From positions 62,001 to 126,000 of the forward strand of contig CAVOGC010000040.1 of assembly GCA_963695105.1 (NCBI GenBank): 64,000 nt of DNA, written 5' to 3'. The stretch comes from Competibacter sp963695105. Its GTDB lineage: Bacteria; Pseudomonadota; Gammaproteobacteria; Competibacterales; Competibacteraceae. Under the pieces are notes generated by a model, which was given only the letters and a program-made list of their open reading frames with translations, did not search any database and had not been told where the DNA came from. The first letter of the stretch is position 1. Each line of letters opens with the position of its first letter. Below are positions 35,660 through 45,346 of this stretch, piece by piece. The position numbers and the translations under genes are program-made.

Positions 35660-36871
35660 TCAAGCGGCAAGCCACTGCTTGATCTGTTCGTAGACCTCGG
35701 GTCGACCGAGCACGTCCATGTGGTTCATGCCGTAGCCTACCCACTGCCGGGCCGGTGGAAACTCCAAGGTCCGGTTCAGGTCTGGATGGCGGCCGAGCGC
35801 GCTGTTCACGGAGACGAGCCCGTCACCGAGCAGTCGGCCGCCAAGGTCGCCCTCCTGCTTGCCCAAGGTCGCGGCCAGTGCATAACAGCACACGCCTTCC
35901 GGCAGGGGAACCGGGCATCGGCGGTCGCCCGAGCGCTCGAAGCGATCGCGCCCCGCCCAGTCCTCGTCCAGCAGGTTGCCATGGCGCAGATCGGTGATGC
36001 CGGCGCTGCGGATCTTTCCCAGACGGGCGAAAGGGGCGGTGTAAGGGCTAATCCCCAGGAGGATATCCACCCAGTGGCCACCGCGCTCCAGCGGCGCGCC
36101 GTGGTGCGGCGTACCGAGGAAGACCAGCTTCTTCAGATGGCGCGGCCAATCGTGGCCCGCCAGACGCCCGTAATGGCAGGCGCTCCGGGCGACCAGTCCG
36201 CCCATGCTGTGACCGATGATCGCCAACTCCTCCAGCGGTATCGGCCATTGTTTCACCAGGCCTTCGAGCAGATCGGCAAACGCCCGCCCGTTGGTGGAGA
36301 TATGGCGACCGCTGTTGTAACACAGAAAGACCGGGGTGTATCCCAGATCGCGGGCAAGCGCCGCGCCATGGTTGTGGCCCCGCCGCTGCCATTGCCCATC
36401 GTTCATGCACAGTCCATGCACCAGCACGACCAGCTTGCCCGTGGGTGGCGGGGAGGCCATGGCCAGCGCCCGAGAGTCCAGGTTCAAGGGCCGTCCGTCC
36501 CGACGCGGGTGCATGGGAATCGCCAGCGAATTTCCGGAAGCGACCAGGTAGTCGCCCAGCACGCCGTTCAGCGCCGCCAGCACGGCTTCGTGCCCAGGCA
36601 AGGGGCTTTGTTGGCCCAGCAGGGGAGTCAGTTGGGCGAGGACGACATCGATTCCGCTCCCCACCCAACGGGTCACCTCGCGGATGCCGCGATAGATCAA
36701 CCCCGTGACGCCGCGCGTGGGACCGGGCGCCGGCGCGCCCAGAATGACCGGAACACGGGTGATGGTGTGGTGCATGGCTTCCACCAGATCGGTCAAACCG
36801 GTGGTGGCGGCAATCGCCAACCGGCTGATTCCACGCAGGTCGGAGGAACGAGGCCGGGTTTTTTCGATCAA
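35660..36871 (-). CDS. Lipase/esterase-like alpha/beta hydrolase
   Basis: The product is about 403 residues. The oxyanion region (KLVVLVHGLCMNDGQWQRRG) and nucleophile elbow (IIGHSMGGLVARSA, Ser in GHSMG) are clear. A C-terminal His is likely in GYGMNHMDVLGRPEVYEQIK. The segment FLGTPHHGAPLERGG is typical of triacylglycerol-lipase and PGAP1-like hydrolases. The start is uncertain: TTG 36871 gives the longest form and ATG 36775 a shorter one. No signal peptide is obvious. The natural ester substrate is unknown. It precedes the first transglutaminase-like gene on the same strand by about 55 bases. Confidence 0.8.
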   Translation of the reverse strand: MIEKTRPRSSDLRGISRLAIAATTGLTDLVEAMHHTITRVPVILGAPAPGPTRGVTGLIYRGIREVTRWVGSGIDVVLAQLTPLLGQQSPLPGHEAVLAALNGVLGDYLVASGNSLAIPMHPRRDGRPLNLDSRALAMASPPPTGKLVVLVHGLCMNDGQWQRRGHNHGAALARDLGYTPVFLCYNSGRHISTNGRAFADLLEGLVKQWPIPLEELAIIGHSMGGLVARSACHYGRLAGHDWPRHLKKLVFLGTPHHGAPLERGGHWVDILLGISPYTAPFARLGKIRSAGITDLRHGNLLDEDWAGRDRFERSGDRRCPVPLPEGVCCYALAATLGKQEGDLGGRLLGDGLVSVNSALGRHPDLNRTLEFPPARQWVGYGMNHMDVLGRPEVYEQIKQWLAA

Positions 36872-36995
36872 TGCGCCGATCCTGTCCAGACCGCTGGTCG
36901 AAGTTGAAACGCCGCGGCCAAGGTGCCCGCCAATCCGGCGCGGGCAGTGAAGCGTCCGTCACTCAGCCCCTGGGAGGGCGGGGGCGAAGGCCAAA

Positions 36996-37027
36996 CAAAA
37001 ATAGCCCGGCAAAGCCGGGCTATTTCC
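36996..37027 (-). terminator. Intrinsic terminator of the cold-shock gene
   Basis: AAATAGCCCGGC (36999-37010) and GCCGGGCTATTT (37014-37025) form a perfect 12-bp stem with a 3-base loop. On the minus strand it runs into TTTTTGTTTGG. It lies about 25 bases after the stop of the cold-shock gene. Confidence 0.9.
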
Positions 37028-37048
37028 ATCAATCTCAATCCTGAACGT

Positions 37049-37255
37049 TTAGTCCATGGAGCGGATGTTGGCTGCTTGTTTACCTTTGGGACCAGTGGTT
37101 ACATCAAATGAAACCTTCTGGGCTTCCCGGAGGGTTTTAAACCCTTGCCCCTGAATAGCCGAGAAGTGCGCGAACAAATCCTCGCCGCCGTCATCCGGGG
37201 AAATGAAACCAAAGCCCTTTGCTTCGTTAAACCATTTAACAGTACCACTTGCCAT
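37049..37255 (-). CDS. Cold-shock domain protein (CspA family)
   Basis: The product is 68 residues, a single cold-shock domain. RNP1 (KGFGFI) and RNP2 (DLFAHFSAI) are intact, in the frame MASGTVKWFNEAKGFGFISP. It binds single-stranded RNA and DNA and melts RNA structure. A long A/T-rich leader precedes it, as is common for csp genes, and a strong terminator follows, so the transcript is monocistronic. The exact paralogue (CspA, CspD, CspE type) cannot be named. Confidence 0.95.
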   Translation of the reverse strand: MASGTVKWFNEAKGFGFISPDDGGEDLFAHFSAIQGQGFKTLREAQKVSFDVTTGPKGKQAANIRSMD

Positions 37256-37731
37256 GTCGTTTAGATCTCAAAAGATTGAAAAGATTGAGCAGCCGCTCAC
37301 GGGCACAAGAGTTAAAATAGAGGAACTGACGAGCTGAATACCAATTGGAAGGGTTTGCAGCAGACGGGCAGATAACCTAATTAAAATTCTTGCATTGATA
37401 ACTATAGGGCACAGGGCAAGACAAAACAAGTGCCTACCGTGGAAAATTCTTCAACCATTAGATAAATCAACTGGATATAGTTTTGCCAACGACGATCCGT
37501 TGCGGATATTTGCAATGGCCAAGCGTTAACCGTGCCACGAAGCGGCCTCGGCGGGAAGCGCGAGCCAGAGGCCTTTCTACAAGAACTCTGTCTTGGTGTG
37601 GTCTGGATTAGCCGATCGCTTGCCCTGCCTGACCCGCTCGAATTCCTATTTGCTTCTCCCCCACAATGTGGCGTTGCTCAAGTGGGCAAAAAACCTCAAG
37701 GATCGAGCATCCACCGCTTTAAGCCCCGTTT
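37256..37731. other. Intergenic stretch, no supported gene
   Basis: The part next to 37256 (to about 37450) is A/T-rich and probably holds the promoter and 5' leader of the cold-shock gene on the minus strand. The part from about 37520 is GC-richer and contains only short frames without family resemblance. I see no RNA gene or repeat. Confidence 0.4.
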
Positions 37732-38589
37732 TCACAGAGCCGTCACCTGGACATCGACGGTCAGCATTGGGATCTGGCCCTTGGGTCCCACGAAGCTGCC
37801 GGCGACCGGCGGCACCGCTTCCGGATGACGGGCCACCGCGACCGGGATATGCCGGCTGCCCGTCAGCTCGCCGGCGGTGGGATCGAAGCCTTTCCAGCCC
37901 GGACCAGGCAGATACACTTCCGCCCAGGCGTGAGTCGTCGCGCCGCCCCTCCCGATCTCGGGAACGTGCGAATAACCGCTGACGAACCGGCTCGCCAACC
38001 CGAGAAAGCGGCAGGTTTCGATGAACAGGGTGGCGTAGTCGCGACAGGAGCCGCTGCGGATGGTCAAGGTCAGTTCGGGCGGCTGCACGCCGGGCTCCTC
38101 GCGGACGACGTACTTGAATTCCTTGGCAATGATCTGGTTCAGTCGATCCAGCAGCACATAGGTTTCCACCCGGTCGCGCATCAGGTTCAGACTGTTGAAC
38201 CAATCGCGCAACGCCGGCTGTTGATCGGCATATACCGGTTGCTGGAAGGGTGCGAGATCGACCCTTTCTTCCTGGCGGTAATCAAACGGGAAATGAACCG
38301 CGTAGTCCTCGACGATGAAATCGAGCGGCGCTACTTCGTAATGCTGGATGACCACCTCGCTGCCGATGGTCAATCGTTGCGCGGCTTCCTGAAAGCTGAC
38401 CACCGCCACCGAGTTGTCAAACACATCGCGATGCCACTTGACGCGGTGGGCCGGCGAGATGTTGAGCTTCGATGCTTCGATGCGCATGTCGTGCCCTTCG
38501 CGCGGGCGGAGCAGGAGCCGATGCGGCAGCAGCTTCACCACGCTGGAAAATTGATAAACGGTGAGATGTCTTATCTTCAGGCGCTGCAT
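37732..38589 (-). CDS. Transglutaminase-like family protein (second copy)
   Basis: The product is 285 residues. An N-terminal beta domain typical of bacterial transglutaminase-like proteins (LKIRHLTVYQFSSVVKLLPH and LLLRPREGHDMRIE) precedes the core. The catalytic triad is visible: Cys in GSCRDYATLFIE, His in TTHAWAEVYLPG and Asp in GWKGFDPTAG. It is therefore a probable cysteine protease or amide-modifying enzyme. It shares the core with the gene at 34770-35603, which has Ser instead of the His. The gene stands alone on the minus strand, divergent from aceE. Confidence 0.88.
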   Translation of the reverse strand: MQRLKIRHLTVYQFSSVVKLLPHRLLLRPREGHDMRIEASKLNISPAHRVKWHRDVFDNSVAVVSFQEAAQRLTIGSEVVIQHYEVAPLDFIVEDYAVHFPFDYRQEERVDLAPFQQPVYADQQPALRDWFNSLNLMRDRVETYVLLDRLNQIIAKEFKYVVREEPGVQPPELTLTIRSGSCRDYATLFIETCRFLGLASRFVSGYSHVPEIGRGGATTHAWAEVYLPGPGWKGFDPTAGELTGSRHIPVAVARHPEAVPPVAGSFVGPKGQIPMLTVDVQVTAL

Positions 38590-38830
38590 GTCTTAATACC
38601 TCACTGATTCAATTTGGAATTCAGCTTAACATCAACCCCAGGCCACCCGCGACCGCCGCTCCGCTCCATGCCGGCATCGAATGCAATTACCAACAGCCCG
38701 TCTATAGTTCTACTACCTGTCGATGGCAGGCGAATGGACGGACAATGCCGCCCCACGACCCCTGCCGCACCGGCGTTTGCCCTTCGCAACGCCAGCATAT
38801 AACCACAATCAACCACCATAGGACCCCCTC

Positions 38831-41491
38831 ATGACGATCCAGAATTACAGCGACCTGGACCCCCAGGAAACGCAGGAGTGGCTTGAAGCCCTCGAAGCGG
38901 TGCTGGAAGCGGAAGGGCTGCAACGCGCCCATTTTCTCCTGGGCGAATTGCAGAACAAAGCTCGCGCCACCGGCGTCCACATGCCCTACAGCGCCAATAC
39001 CCCCTACTTCAACACGATCCCGGTCGATCAGGAGGAATACACCCCCGGCGATCCAGGCATGGAATGGCGCATCCGCTCGCTGATCCGCTGGAACGCCCTG
39101 GCCATGGTGATCAAGGCCAACCGTATTTCCTCGGAACTGGGCGGACACATCGCCAGCTTCGCTTCCAGCGCCACCCTGTACGATGTTGGCTTCAACCATT
39201 TCTGGCACGCACCCGACGATACGCACGGCGGCGATCTGGTTTTCGTCCAGGGCCATTCCGCCCCTGGCATCTACGCCCGCGCCTATCTGGAAGGGCGGCT
39301 GAACGAGCAGCAGTTGGATAACTTTCGCCAGGAGGTGGACGGCAACGGTCTGTCCTCCTACCCCCATCCCTGGCTGATGCCGGACTTTTGGCAGTTTCCC
39401 ACCGTATCCATGGGTCTTGGCCCGATCCAGGCCATTTACCAGGCACGGTTCATGAAGTACCTGCACCATCGCGGCATCGTCAACACCGAAGGCCGCAAAG
39501 TCTGGTGCTTCTGCGGCGACGGCGAGATGGACGAACCGGAATCGCTCGGCGCGATTGCCCTGGCCGCCCGCGAGAATCTGGACAATCTGATTTTCGTGAT
39601 CAACTGCAACCTGCAACGACTGGACGGCCCGGTGCGCGGCAACGGCAAGATCATCCAGGAACTGGAGGGCGATTTTCGCGGCACCGGCTGGAACGTGATC
39701 AAGGTGATCTGGGGTTCCTACTGGGACCCGCTGTTCGCCGCCGACAAAAAGGGTCTGCTGCTGAAGCTGATGGAAGAATGCGTGGACGGCGAATATCAGA
39801 ACTTCAAGGCCAAGGGCGGCGCCTACACCCGCGAGCACTTCTTCGGCAAGTACGAGGAACTGAAGCAGATGGTCAGCCACTTGTCCGACGAGGACATCTG
39901 GCGGCTGAATCGGGGCGGCCACGACCCGCACAAGATTTACGCCGCCTATGCCGCGGCGGTCAAGCACACCGGCCAGCCGACCGTGATCCTCGCCAAGACC
40001 GTCAAGGGCTACGGCATGGGCGTGGCCGGCGAGGGCAAGAACATCACCCACTCGCAGAAGAAGATGGGCGAGCAGGCGCTGCGCGACTTCCGCGACCGCT
40101 TCCACATCCCGATTTCCGACGAACAGCTCAACGATGCGCCATTCTACAAGCCGGCGGCGGATAGCCCGGAAATCAAGTATCTCCAGGAACGCCGCGCCGC
40201 GCTGGGCGGCTACCTGCCGCAGCGTCGCCGTAGCGCGCCGCCGCTGACCACGCCGCCGCTGGCCAGTTTCGACGCCCTGTTGCAGGACACCGGCGAGCGC
40301 GACATGTCCACCACCATGGCCTTTGTCCGCATCCTGACCCAACTGGCGCGCGACAAGGGCGTCGGCCGCCATGTGGTGCCCATCGTCGCCGACGAGGCCC
40401 GTACCTTCGGCATGGAAGGCATGTTCCGCCAAATCGGCATCTACTCGCCTCGCGGACAGTTGTACGAACCGCAGGATGCCGACCAGCTCATGTTCTACAA
40501 GGAAGACAAGAAGGGGCAGATTTTGCAGGAAGGCATCAACGAGGCCGGCGCCACCTCCTCGTGGATCGCCGCCGGCACCGCCTACAGCAACCACGGCGTC
40601 AACATGGTGCCGTTCTACATCTATTACTCGATGTTCGGCTTCCAGCGCATCGGCGATCTGGCCTGGGCCGCCGGCGACCTCCAGACGCGCGGCTTTCTGA
40701 TCGGCGGCACGTCCGGACGCACCACCCTGGCCGGCGAGGGCTTGCAACACCAGGACGGTCACAGCCAGATCTTCGCCCAGTTCATCCCGAACTGCGTGTC
40801 CTACGACCCGACCTTCGCCTACGAACTGGCGGTGATCATTCAGGATGGCCTGCGCCGGATGGCCCAGGAACAGGAACACGTCTTCTACTACATCACCACC
40901 CTCAACGAGAACTACCACCACCCGGCGATGCCGGAAGGCGCGGCGGAGGGCATTCTCAAGGGCATGTATCTGTTCCGACGCGGCGAGGGCGATGGCCCCC
41001 GAGTGCAACTGATGGGTTGCGGATCGATCCTGCGCGAGGTGATCGCCGCCGCCGACCGGCTGCGCGAGGACTGGGGCGTGGTCGCCGACATTTGGGCGAC
41101 GCCCGGCATCAATGGCCTGACCCGCGAGGGACAGGACGCGGCGCGCTGGAATCTGTTGCATCCCACCGAACCGCCCCGCAAGAGCCACGTCGAAACCTGC
41201 CTGGCCGACCATCCGGGGCCGGTGGTGGCGGCGACCGACTATATGAAGCTGTACGCCGAGCAACTGCGTCCCTTCATTCCGCGCCACTATCTGGTGCTGG
41301 GCACCGATGGTTACGGCCGCAGCGACACCCGCGCCAAGCTGCGCCGGCATTTCGAGGTCGATCAATACTACGTCACGGTGACCGCGCTCAAGGCGCTGGC
41401 CGACGAGGGCGGGATTCCGCTCGCCAAGGTCGCCGAGGCCATCGCCAAGTACGCCATCAACCCCGAAAAGCCGAACCCGCTGACGGTATAA
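38831..41491 (+). CDS. aceE: Pyruvate dehydrogenase E1 component (homodimeric type)
   Basis: The product is 886 residues, the normal size for the gammaproteobacterial/betaproteobacterial E1. It decarboxylates pyruvate with thiamine diphosphate and transfers acetyl to the E2 lipoyl group. The TPP motif is GDGEMDEPESLG, with the Asn-containing end NLIFVINCNLQR. The N-terminal GHIASFASSATLYDVGFNHF and C-terminal GTDGYGRSDTRAKLRRHFEV are strongly family-like. AGGA lies upstream of the ATG. It is the first gene of the aceE-aceF-lpd operon, 12 bases before aceF. No pdhR regulator gene is adjacent. Confidence 0.98.
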   Translation: MTIQNYSDLDPQETQEWLEALEAVLEAEGLQRAHFLLGELQNKARATGVHMPYSANTPYFNTIPVDQEEYTPGDPGMEWRIRSLIRWNALAMVIKANRISSELGGHIASFASSATLYDVGFNHFWHAPDDTHGGDLVFVQGHSAPGIYARAYLEGRLNEQQLDNFRQEVDGNGLSSYPHPWLMPDFWQFPTVSMGLGPIQAIYQARFMKYLHHRGIVNTEGRKVWCFCGDGEMDEPESLGAIALAARENLDNLIFVINCNLQRLDGPVRGNGKIIQELEGDFRGTGWNVIKVIWGSYWDPLFAADKKGLLLKLMEECVDGEYQNFKAKGGAYTREHFFGKYEELKQMVSHLSDEDIWRLNRGGHDPHKIYAAYAAAVKHTGQPTVILAKTVKGYGMGVAGEGKNITHSQKKMGEQALRDFRDRFHIPISDEQLNDAPFYKPAADSPEIKYLQERRAALGGYLPQRRRSAPPLTTPPLASFDALLQDTGERDMSTTMAFVRILTQLARDKGVGRHVVPIVADEARTFGMEGMFRQIGIYSPRGQLYEPQDADQLMFYKEDKKGQILQEGINEAGATSSWIAAGTAYSNHGVNMVPFYIYYSMFGFQRIGDLAWAAGDLQTRGFLIGGTSGRTTLAGEGLQHQDGHSQIFAQFIPNCVSYDPTFAYELAVIIQDGLRRMAQEQEHVFYYITTLNENYHHPAMPEGAAEGILKGMYLFRRGEGDGPRVQLMGCGSILREVIAAADRLREDWGVVADIWATPGINGLTREGQDAARWNLLHPTEPPRKSHVETCLADHPGPVVAATDYMKLYAEQLRPFIPRHYLVLGTDGYGRSDTRAKLRRHFEVDQYYVTVTALKALADEGGIPLAKVAEAIAKYAINPEKPNPLTV

Positions 41492-41503
41492 GGGAGAATC
41501 CCG

Positions 41504-43123
41504 GTGAGCATTATTAAAGAAATTCATGTGCCGGATATCGGCGACTTCAAGGGCGTGGACGTCATCGACGTGCTGGTCGCCGCCGGCGACAGCGTCGATG
41601 TGGAATCGCCACTGATCATCCTGGAAACCGACAAGGCGTCCATGGAGGTGCCTTCCCCACTGGCCGGCGTGGTTCGAGAGGTCAAGATCAAGGCCGGCGG
41701 CAAGGTCTCGGAAGGCGACCTGATTCTGTATCTGGATGTCGCCGAGAGCGTGTCCGCGCCCGAGCGTCCCGCCGCCGATACCGATGAAGCCGCCGCGTCC
41801 GGCGATCCCGGCGAAACGCGCGAGGTACGGGTGCCGGACATCGGTGATTTTAAAAACATACCGATCATCGAAGTGCTGGTTGCGCCCGGCGATCACGTCG
41901 ACATCGATACGCCGCTGATTACCCTGGAAAGCGACAAGGCCAGCATGGAAGTGCCCTCGCCCCATGCCGGCACGGTGCAAACCATCGCGGCCAAGGTCGG
42001 CGATCAGGTCTCGCAGGGCGACCTGATCCTGACCTTGAGCGCGAGCGGCGCCGATACCGCCGCCAAGCCGCAACTGCCCGACACGCTCGGCGCCATCTCG
42101 CTGGGGCCGCGCGCGCGCAAGCCGGAAGGCGCGCCGCCGTCCCCACCGGTGCCCAAGACGCCCCCGCCGACCGAAGCCGCTCCGGCGGCCAGCTTCGCCA
42201 AGGTTCACGCCAGCCCCTCGATACGGCGTTTTGCCCGCGAACTGGGTGTCGATCTGACCCGCCTGGCCAAAGGCTCCGGTCCCAAGGGGCGGATTCTCAA
42301 GGAGGACGTGCACGCCTTCGTTAAGGGGGTCATGACTGGCGCGACTCCGGCGGCGGGGCCAGCCGGCGGCGTGACCGGCGGCGGGGCGCTGGATTTGCTG
42401 CCCTGGCCGACAGTGGATTTCGCCAAGTTTGGCCCGGTGGAATCCAAGCCGCTGGCGCGGATCAAGAAGCTCTCCGGCGCCAACCTGGCGCGCAACTGGG
42501 TGATGATCCCGGCGGTGACCTATCACGAGGATGCCGACATCACCGACCTGGAAGCCTTCCGCCTCCAGATCAACAAGGAGAACGAAAAGGCCGGCGGCGC
42601 CAAGTTGACCATGCTGGCCTTCCTGATCAAGGCCTGCGTCCGGGCCATGCGGCAGTTCCCGGAGTTCAACACCTCGCTCGATGGCGACAATCTGGTCTAC
42701 AAGCAGTACTTTCACATCGCCTTCGCCGCCGACACGCCCAACGGGCTGGTGGTGCCGGTGGTGAAGGACGCCGATAAAAAAGGCATCTTCGACATCGCCA
42801 GGGAGTCCGGCGAACTGGCCAAAAAGGCCCGCGACGGCAAGCTGGGACCGGCGGAAATGCAGGGCGCCTGCTTCACCATCTCCTCGGTGGGCGGCATCGG
42901 CGGCACGGCCTTCTCGCCGATTATCAACGCCCCGGAGGTGGCGATCCTGGGCGTCAGCAAGTCGGTGATGAAGCCGGTGTGGGATGGCAAGCAGTTCGGG
43001 CCACGCCTGATCCTGCCGCTGTCGCTGAGCGCCGACCATCGCGTGATCGACGGCGCGCTGGCGACCCGCTTCAACGTCTATCTCGCGCAACTGCTGGCGG
43101 ATTTCCGTCGCGTGCTGCTTTAA
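41504..43123 (+). CDS. aceF: Dihydrolipoyllysine acetyltransferase (pyruvate dehydrogenase E2)
   Basis: The product is 539 residues starting at GTG 41504, with AAGGGAGA upstream. There are two lipoyl domains (about 1-78 and 106-180), each with a DKASMEVPSP lipoylation loop. A Pro/Ala linker is followed by a peripheral-subunit-binding domain (ASPSIRRFARELGVDLTRLA) and the catalytic core (about 310-539), ending SADHRVIDGALATRF with the catalytic His and Asp. It transfers acetyl from lipoyl-Lys to CoA and forms the core of the complex. A further lipoyl domain is fused to the next gene product. Confidence 0.98.
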   Translation: MSIIKEIHVPDIGDFKGVDVIDVLVAAGDSVDVESPLIILETDKASMEVPSPLAGVVREVKIKAGGKVSEGDLILYLDVAESVSAPERPAADTDEAAASGDPGETREVRVPDIGDFKNIPIIEVLVAPGDHVDIDTPLITLESDKASMEVPSPHAGTVQTIAAKVGDQVSQGDLILTLSASGADTAAKPQLPDTLGAISLGPRARKPEGAPPSPPVPKTPPPTEAAPAASFAKVHASPSIRRFARELGVDLTRLAKGSGPKGRILKEDVHAFVKGVMTGATPAAGPAGGVTGGGALDLLPWPTVDFAKFGPVESKPLARIKKLSGANLARNWVMIPAVTYHEDADITDLEAFRLQINKENEKAGGAKLTMLAFLIKACVRAMRQFPEFNTSLDGDNLVYKQYFHIAFAADTPNGLVVPVVKDADKKGIFDIARESGELAKKARDGKLGPAEMQGACFTISSVGGIGGTAFSPIINAPEVAILGVSKSVMKPVWDGKQFGPRLILPLSLSADHRVIDGALATRFNVYLAQLLADFRRVLL

Positions 43124-43139
43124 CCGGAGGCCGCTGCTC

Positions 43140-44927
43140 ATGAGTCTCGTGGAAGTCAAAGTCCCCGATATCGGCGACTTCAAAGGTGTGGAAATCATCG
43201 AAGTGCTGGTCAAACCGGGCGATGCCATCGCCGTGGAAGATCCGCTGATCATGCTGGAAAGCGACAAGGCCTCGATGGAAGTGCCCGCGCCCCAGGCCGG
43301 GACGGTCGGGGAACTCAAGGTCAAGGTCGGTGACAAGGTCTCCGAAGGCGATGTCATTCTGATGCTGGAGGCGAGTACCGACCCAGCGGTGACCACCCCG
43401 GCCAAGCCCGCCCAGCCCGCGCCCACCCCGCCGCCCGCACCCACCCCGCCGCCCGCGCCCGCGCCCGCGGCGGGTTCGTTTGCCGGAAAAACCGATTTCG
43501 ATTGCGAAATGCTGGTGCTCGGCGCCGGGCCGGGCGGTTACAGCGCCGCGTTCCGCGCCGCTGACCTGGGCATGAAGACCGTGCTGGTGGAACGCTACCC
43601 AACCTTGGGCGGCGTCTGCCTCAACGTCGGCTGCATTCCCTCCAAGGCGCTGCTACATGTGGCGGCGGTCATGGACGAGGCGGAACACTTCGCCGATCTG
43701 GGCATCGTGTTCGGCAAACCGACCGTGGATCTGGACAAGCTGCGCGCCCACAAGAGCAAGGTGGTGGGCAAGCTGACCGGCGGGCTGGCGGGCATGGCCA
43801 AGGCGCGCAAGGTGGAAACCGTGCGCGGCTACGGCAGCTTCCTGGACCCGCACCATGTGGAAGTCGAACTCACCACCGGCGACGGCCAGAACAAGACCGG
43901 CGAAAAGAAAGTGATCCGCTTCCAGAAGTGCATCGTCGCCGCCGGCAGTCAGGCGGTGCACTTGCCCTTCATCCCGCAAGACCCGCGCATCGTCGATTCC
44001 ACCGGCGCGCTGGAACTGCGCTTTATCCCGAAGCGGTTGCTGGTGATCGGCGGCGGCATCATCGGCCTGGAGATGGCCACGGTCTATTCGACGCTGGGCA
44101 CCCGCATCGAGGTGGTGGAAATGCTCGACGCCCTGATGCAGGGTCCCGATCGGGATCTGGTCAAGGTGTGGGAGAAGATGAACGCCGGCCGCTTCGACAA
44201 GATCATGCTCAAGACCAAGACGGTCGCGGTCGAGGCCAAGCCGGAGGGGTTGCTGGTAACGTTCGAAGGCGACAACGCGCCGGCCGAGCCGCAACTTTAC
44301 GACATGATCCTGCAATCGGCCGGACGCTCGCCCAACGGCAAGAAGATCGCCGCCGAAAAGGCGGGCATCGCCGTGAGCGACCGCGGCTTCATCCCGGTGG
44401 ACAAACAACTGCGCACCAACGTCCCGCATATCTTCGCCATCGGCGACATCGTCGGCCAACCGATGCTGGCGCACAAGGCGACGCATGAGGGGCATGTCGC
44501 CGCCGAAGCCGCCGCCGGGCAGAAGAGCTTCTTCGACGCCAAAGTGATTCCCGGCGTGGCCTATACCGACCCGGAAGTCGCCTGGGCGGGTTTGACCGAG
44601 GCGGAAGCCAAGGCGCAGGGTATCAAGGTGAGCGTGGGCAAGTTCCCCTGGGCCGCTTCCGGTCGCGCCATCGCCAACGGCCGCGACGAGGGCTTCACCA
44701 AGCTGATCTTCGACGAGGACAGCCACCGCATCGTCGGCGGCGGCATCGTCGGCACCCACGCCGGCGACCTGATCAGCGAGGTGGCCCTGGCCATCGAGAT
44801 GGGCTGCGACCCCGCCGACATCGGTCTGACCATCCATCCGCACCCGACCCTGGGCGAGTCGGTCGGCATGGCGGCGGAAGTGTTCGAGGGCGTCTGCACC
44901 GATCTGCCGCCCATGCGGAAAAAGTAA
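43140..44927 (+). CDS. lpdA: Dihydrolipoyl dehydrogenase with N-terminal lipoyl domain (E3)
   Basis: The product is 595 residues, about 120 more than an ordinary E3, because a lipoyl domain (about 1-78, ESDKASMEVPAP) and a Pro/Ala linker precede the flavoprotein. The FAD dinucleotide motif is VLGAGPGGYSAAFRAADLG, the redox disulfide GGVCLNVGCIPSKALL, the NAD motif VIGGGIIGLEMATVYSTLG, and the C-terminal His-Glu pair HPHPTLGESVG. It reoxidises dihydrolipoyl groups with NAD+. Such fused E3s occur in Betaproteobacteria and some Gammaproteobacteria. It is the last operon gene, 16 bases after aceF. Confidence 0.97.
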   Translation: MSLVEVKVPDIGDFKGVEIIEVLVKPGDAIAVEDPLIMLESDKASMEVPAPQAGTVGELKVKVGDKVSEGDVILMLEASTDPAVTTPAKPAQPAPTPPPAPTPPPAPAPAAGSFAGKTDFDCEMLVLGAGPGGYSAAFRAADLGMKTVLVERYPTLGGVCLNVGCIPSKALLHVAAVMDEAEHFADLGIVFGKPTVDLDKLRAHKSKVVGKLTGGLAGMAKARKVETVRGYGSFLDPHHVEVELTTGDGQNKTGEKKVIRFQKCIVAAGSQAVHLPFIPQDPRIVDSTGALELRFIPKRLLVIGGGIIGLEMATVYSTLGTRIEVVEMLDALMQGPDRDLVKVWEKMNAGRFDKIMLKTKTVAVEAKPEGLLVTFEGDNAPAEPQLYDMILQSAGRSPNGKKIAAEKAGIAVSDRGFIPVDKQLRTNVPHIFAIGDIVGQPMLAHKATHEGHVAAEAAAGQKSFFDAKVIPGVAYTDPEVAWAGLTEAEAKAQGIKVSVGKFPWAASGRAIANGRDEGFTKLIFDEDSHRIVGGGIVGTHAGDLISEVALAIEMGCDPADIGLTIHPHPTLGESVGMAAEVFEGVCTDLPPMRKK

Positions 44928-44936
44928 CTCTCGTGG

Positions 44937-44977
44937 ACAGCCCCGTTCGCCCCTGAAGGCGGACGGGGCTTTTTCGT
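44937..44977 (+). terminator. Intrinsic terminator of the pyruvate dehydrogenase operon
   Basis: AGCCCCGTTCGCC and GGCGGACGGGGCT pair (one G-T pair) around CCTGAA and run directly into TTTTT at 44971-44975. It lies about 12 bases after the lpdA stop. Confidence 0.92.
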
Positions 44978-45022
44978 GCCATCGCACCCGCCCGCGCATT
45001 GCTTGAGCCGGAAAATCCCACC

Positions 45023-45346
45023 ATGCACGACAACGACTTCGATGAAGAATCGTATGACCCGGAAGCGCCTCGACCGCCCAGCAAGAGCCAGCGCAAGCGG
45101 GAGGCCACCGCCTTGCAGGATCTGGGCGAACATCTGGTGAAGCTCACCCCGGCGCAGTTGCGGCGGGTGCCGCTGCCGGAAGAATTATTGGCCGCGGTCC
45201 AGGCGGCGCAGGCCATCCCGCAGCGAGGGGCGCGCAAACGGCAACTGCAACTCATCGGCAAGCTGATGCGCCGGATCGACGAATTGGAAACGGAAGCAAT
45301 CCGCGCCGCGCTGGCCACGGTTTATCCCGTGTCGCCGAGCCGGTAG
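45023..45346 (+). CDS. DarP (YjgA)-like protein, C-terminally shortened
   Basis: The product is 107 residues. The N-terminus (DDFDEESY-like, PPSKSQRKREATALQDLGEH) and middle (LTPAQLRRVPLPEELLAAVQ; RGARKRQLQLIGKLMRRID) are clearly those of DarP, a factor that associates with late 50S ribosome assembly. Normal family members continue for another 60-80 residues with a conserved second half; here the frame ends soon after EAIRAALATVYPVSPSR. The 3' end overlaps the convergent response regulator gene by 25 bases. The truncation may reflect an old deletion that joined the two genes. It may be non-functional. Confidence 0.75.
   Translation: MHDNDFDEESYDPEAPRPPSKSQRKREATALQDLGEHLVKLTPAQLRRVPLPEELLAAVQAAQAIPQRGARKRQLQLIGKLMRRIDELETEAIRAALATVYPVSPSR

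Noticed and set aside
37532..37982. Two overlapping plus-strand frames before the second transglutaminase-like gene
   Set aside because: They run into the antisense of that gene and resemble no family.
38702..43444. A 1,580-codon minus-strand open frame
   Set aside because: It is the antisense shadow of aceE and aceF in GC-rich DNA; the plus-strand genes have all family motifs.
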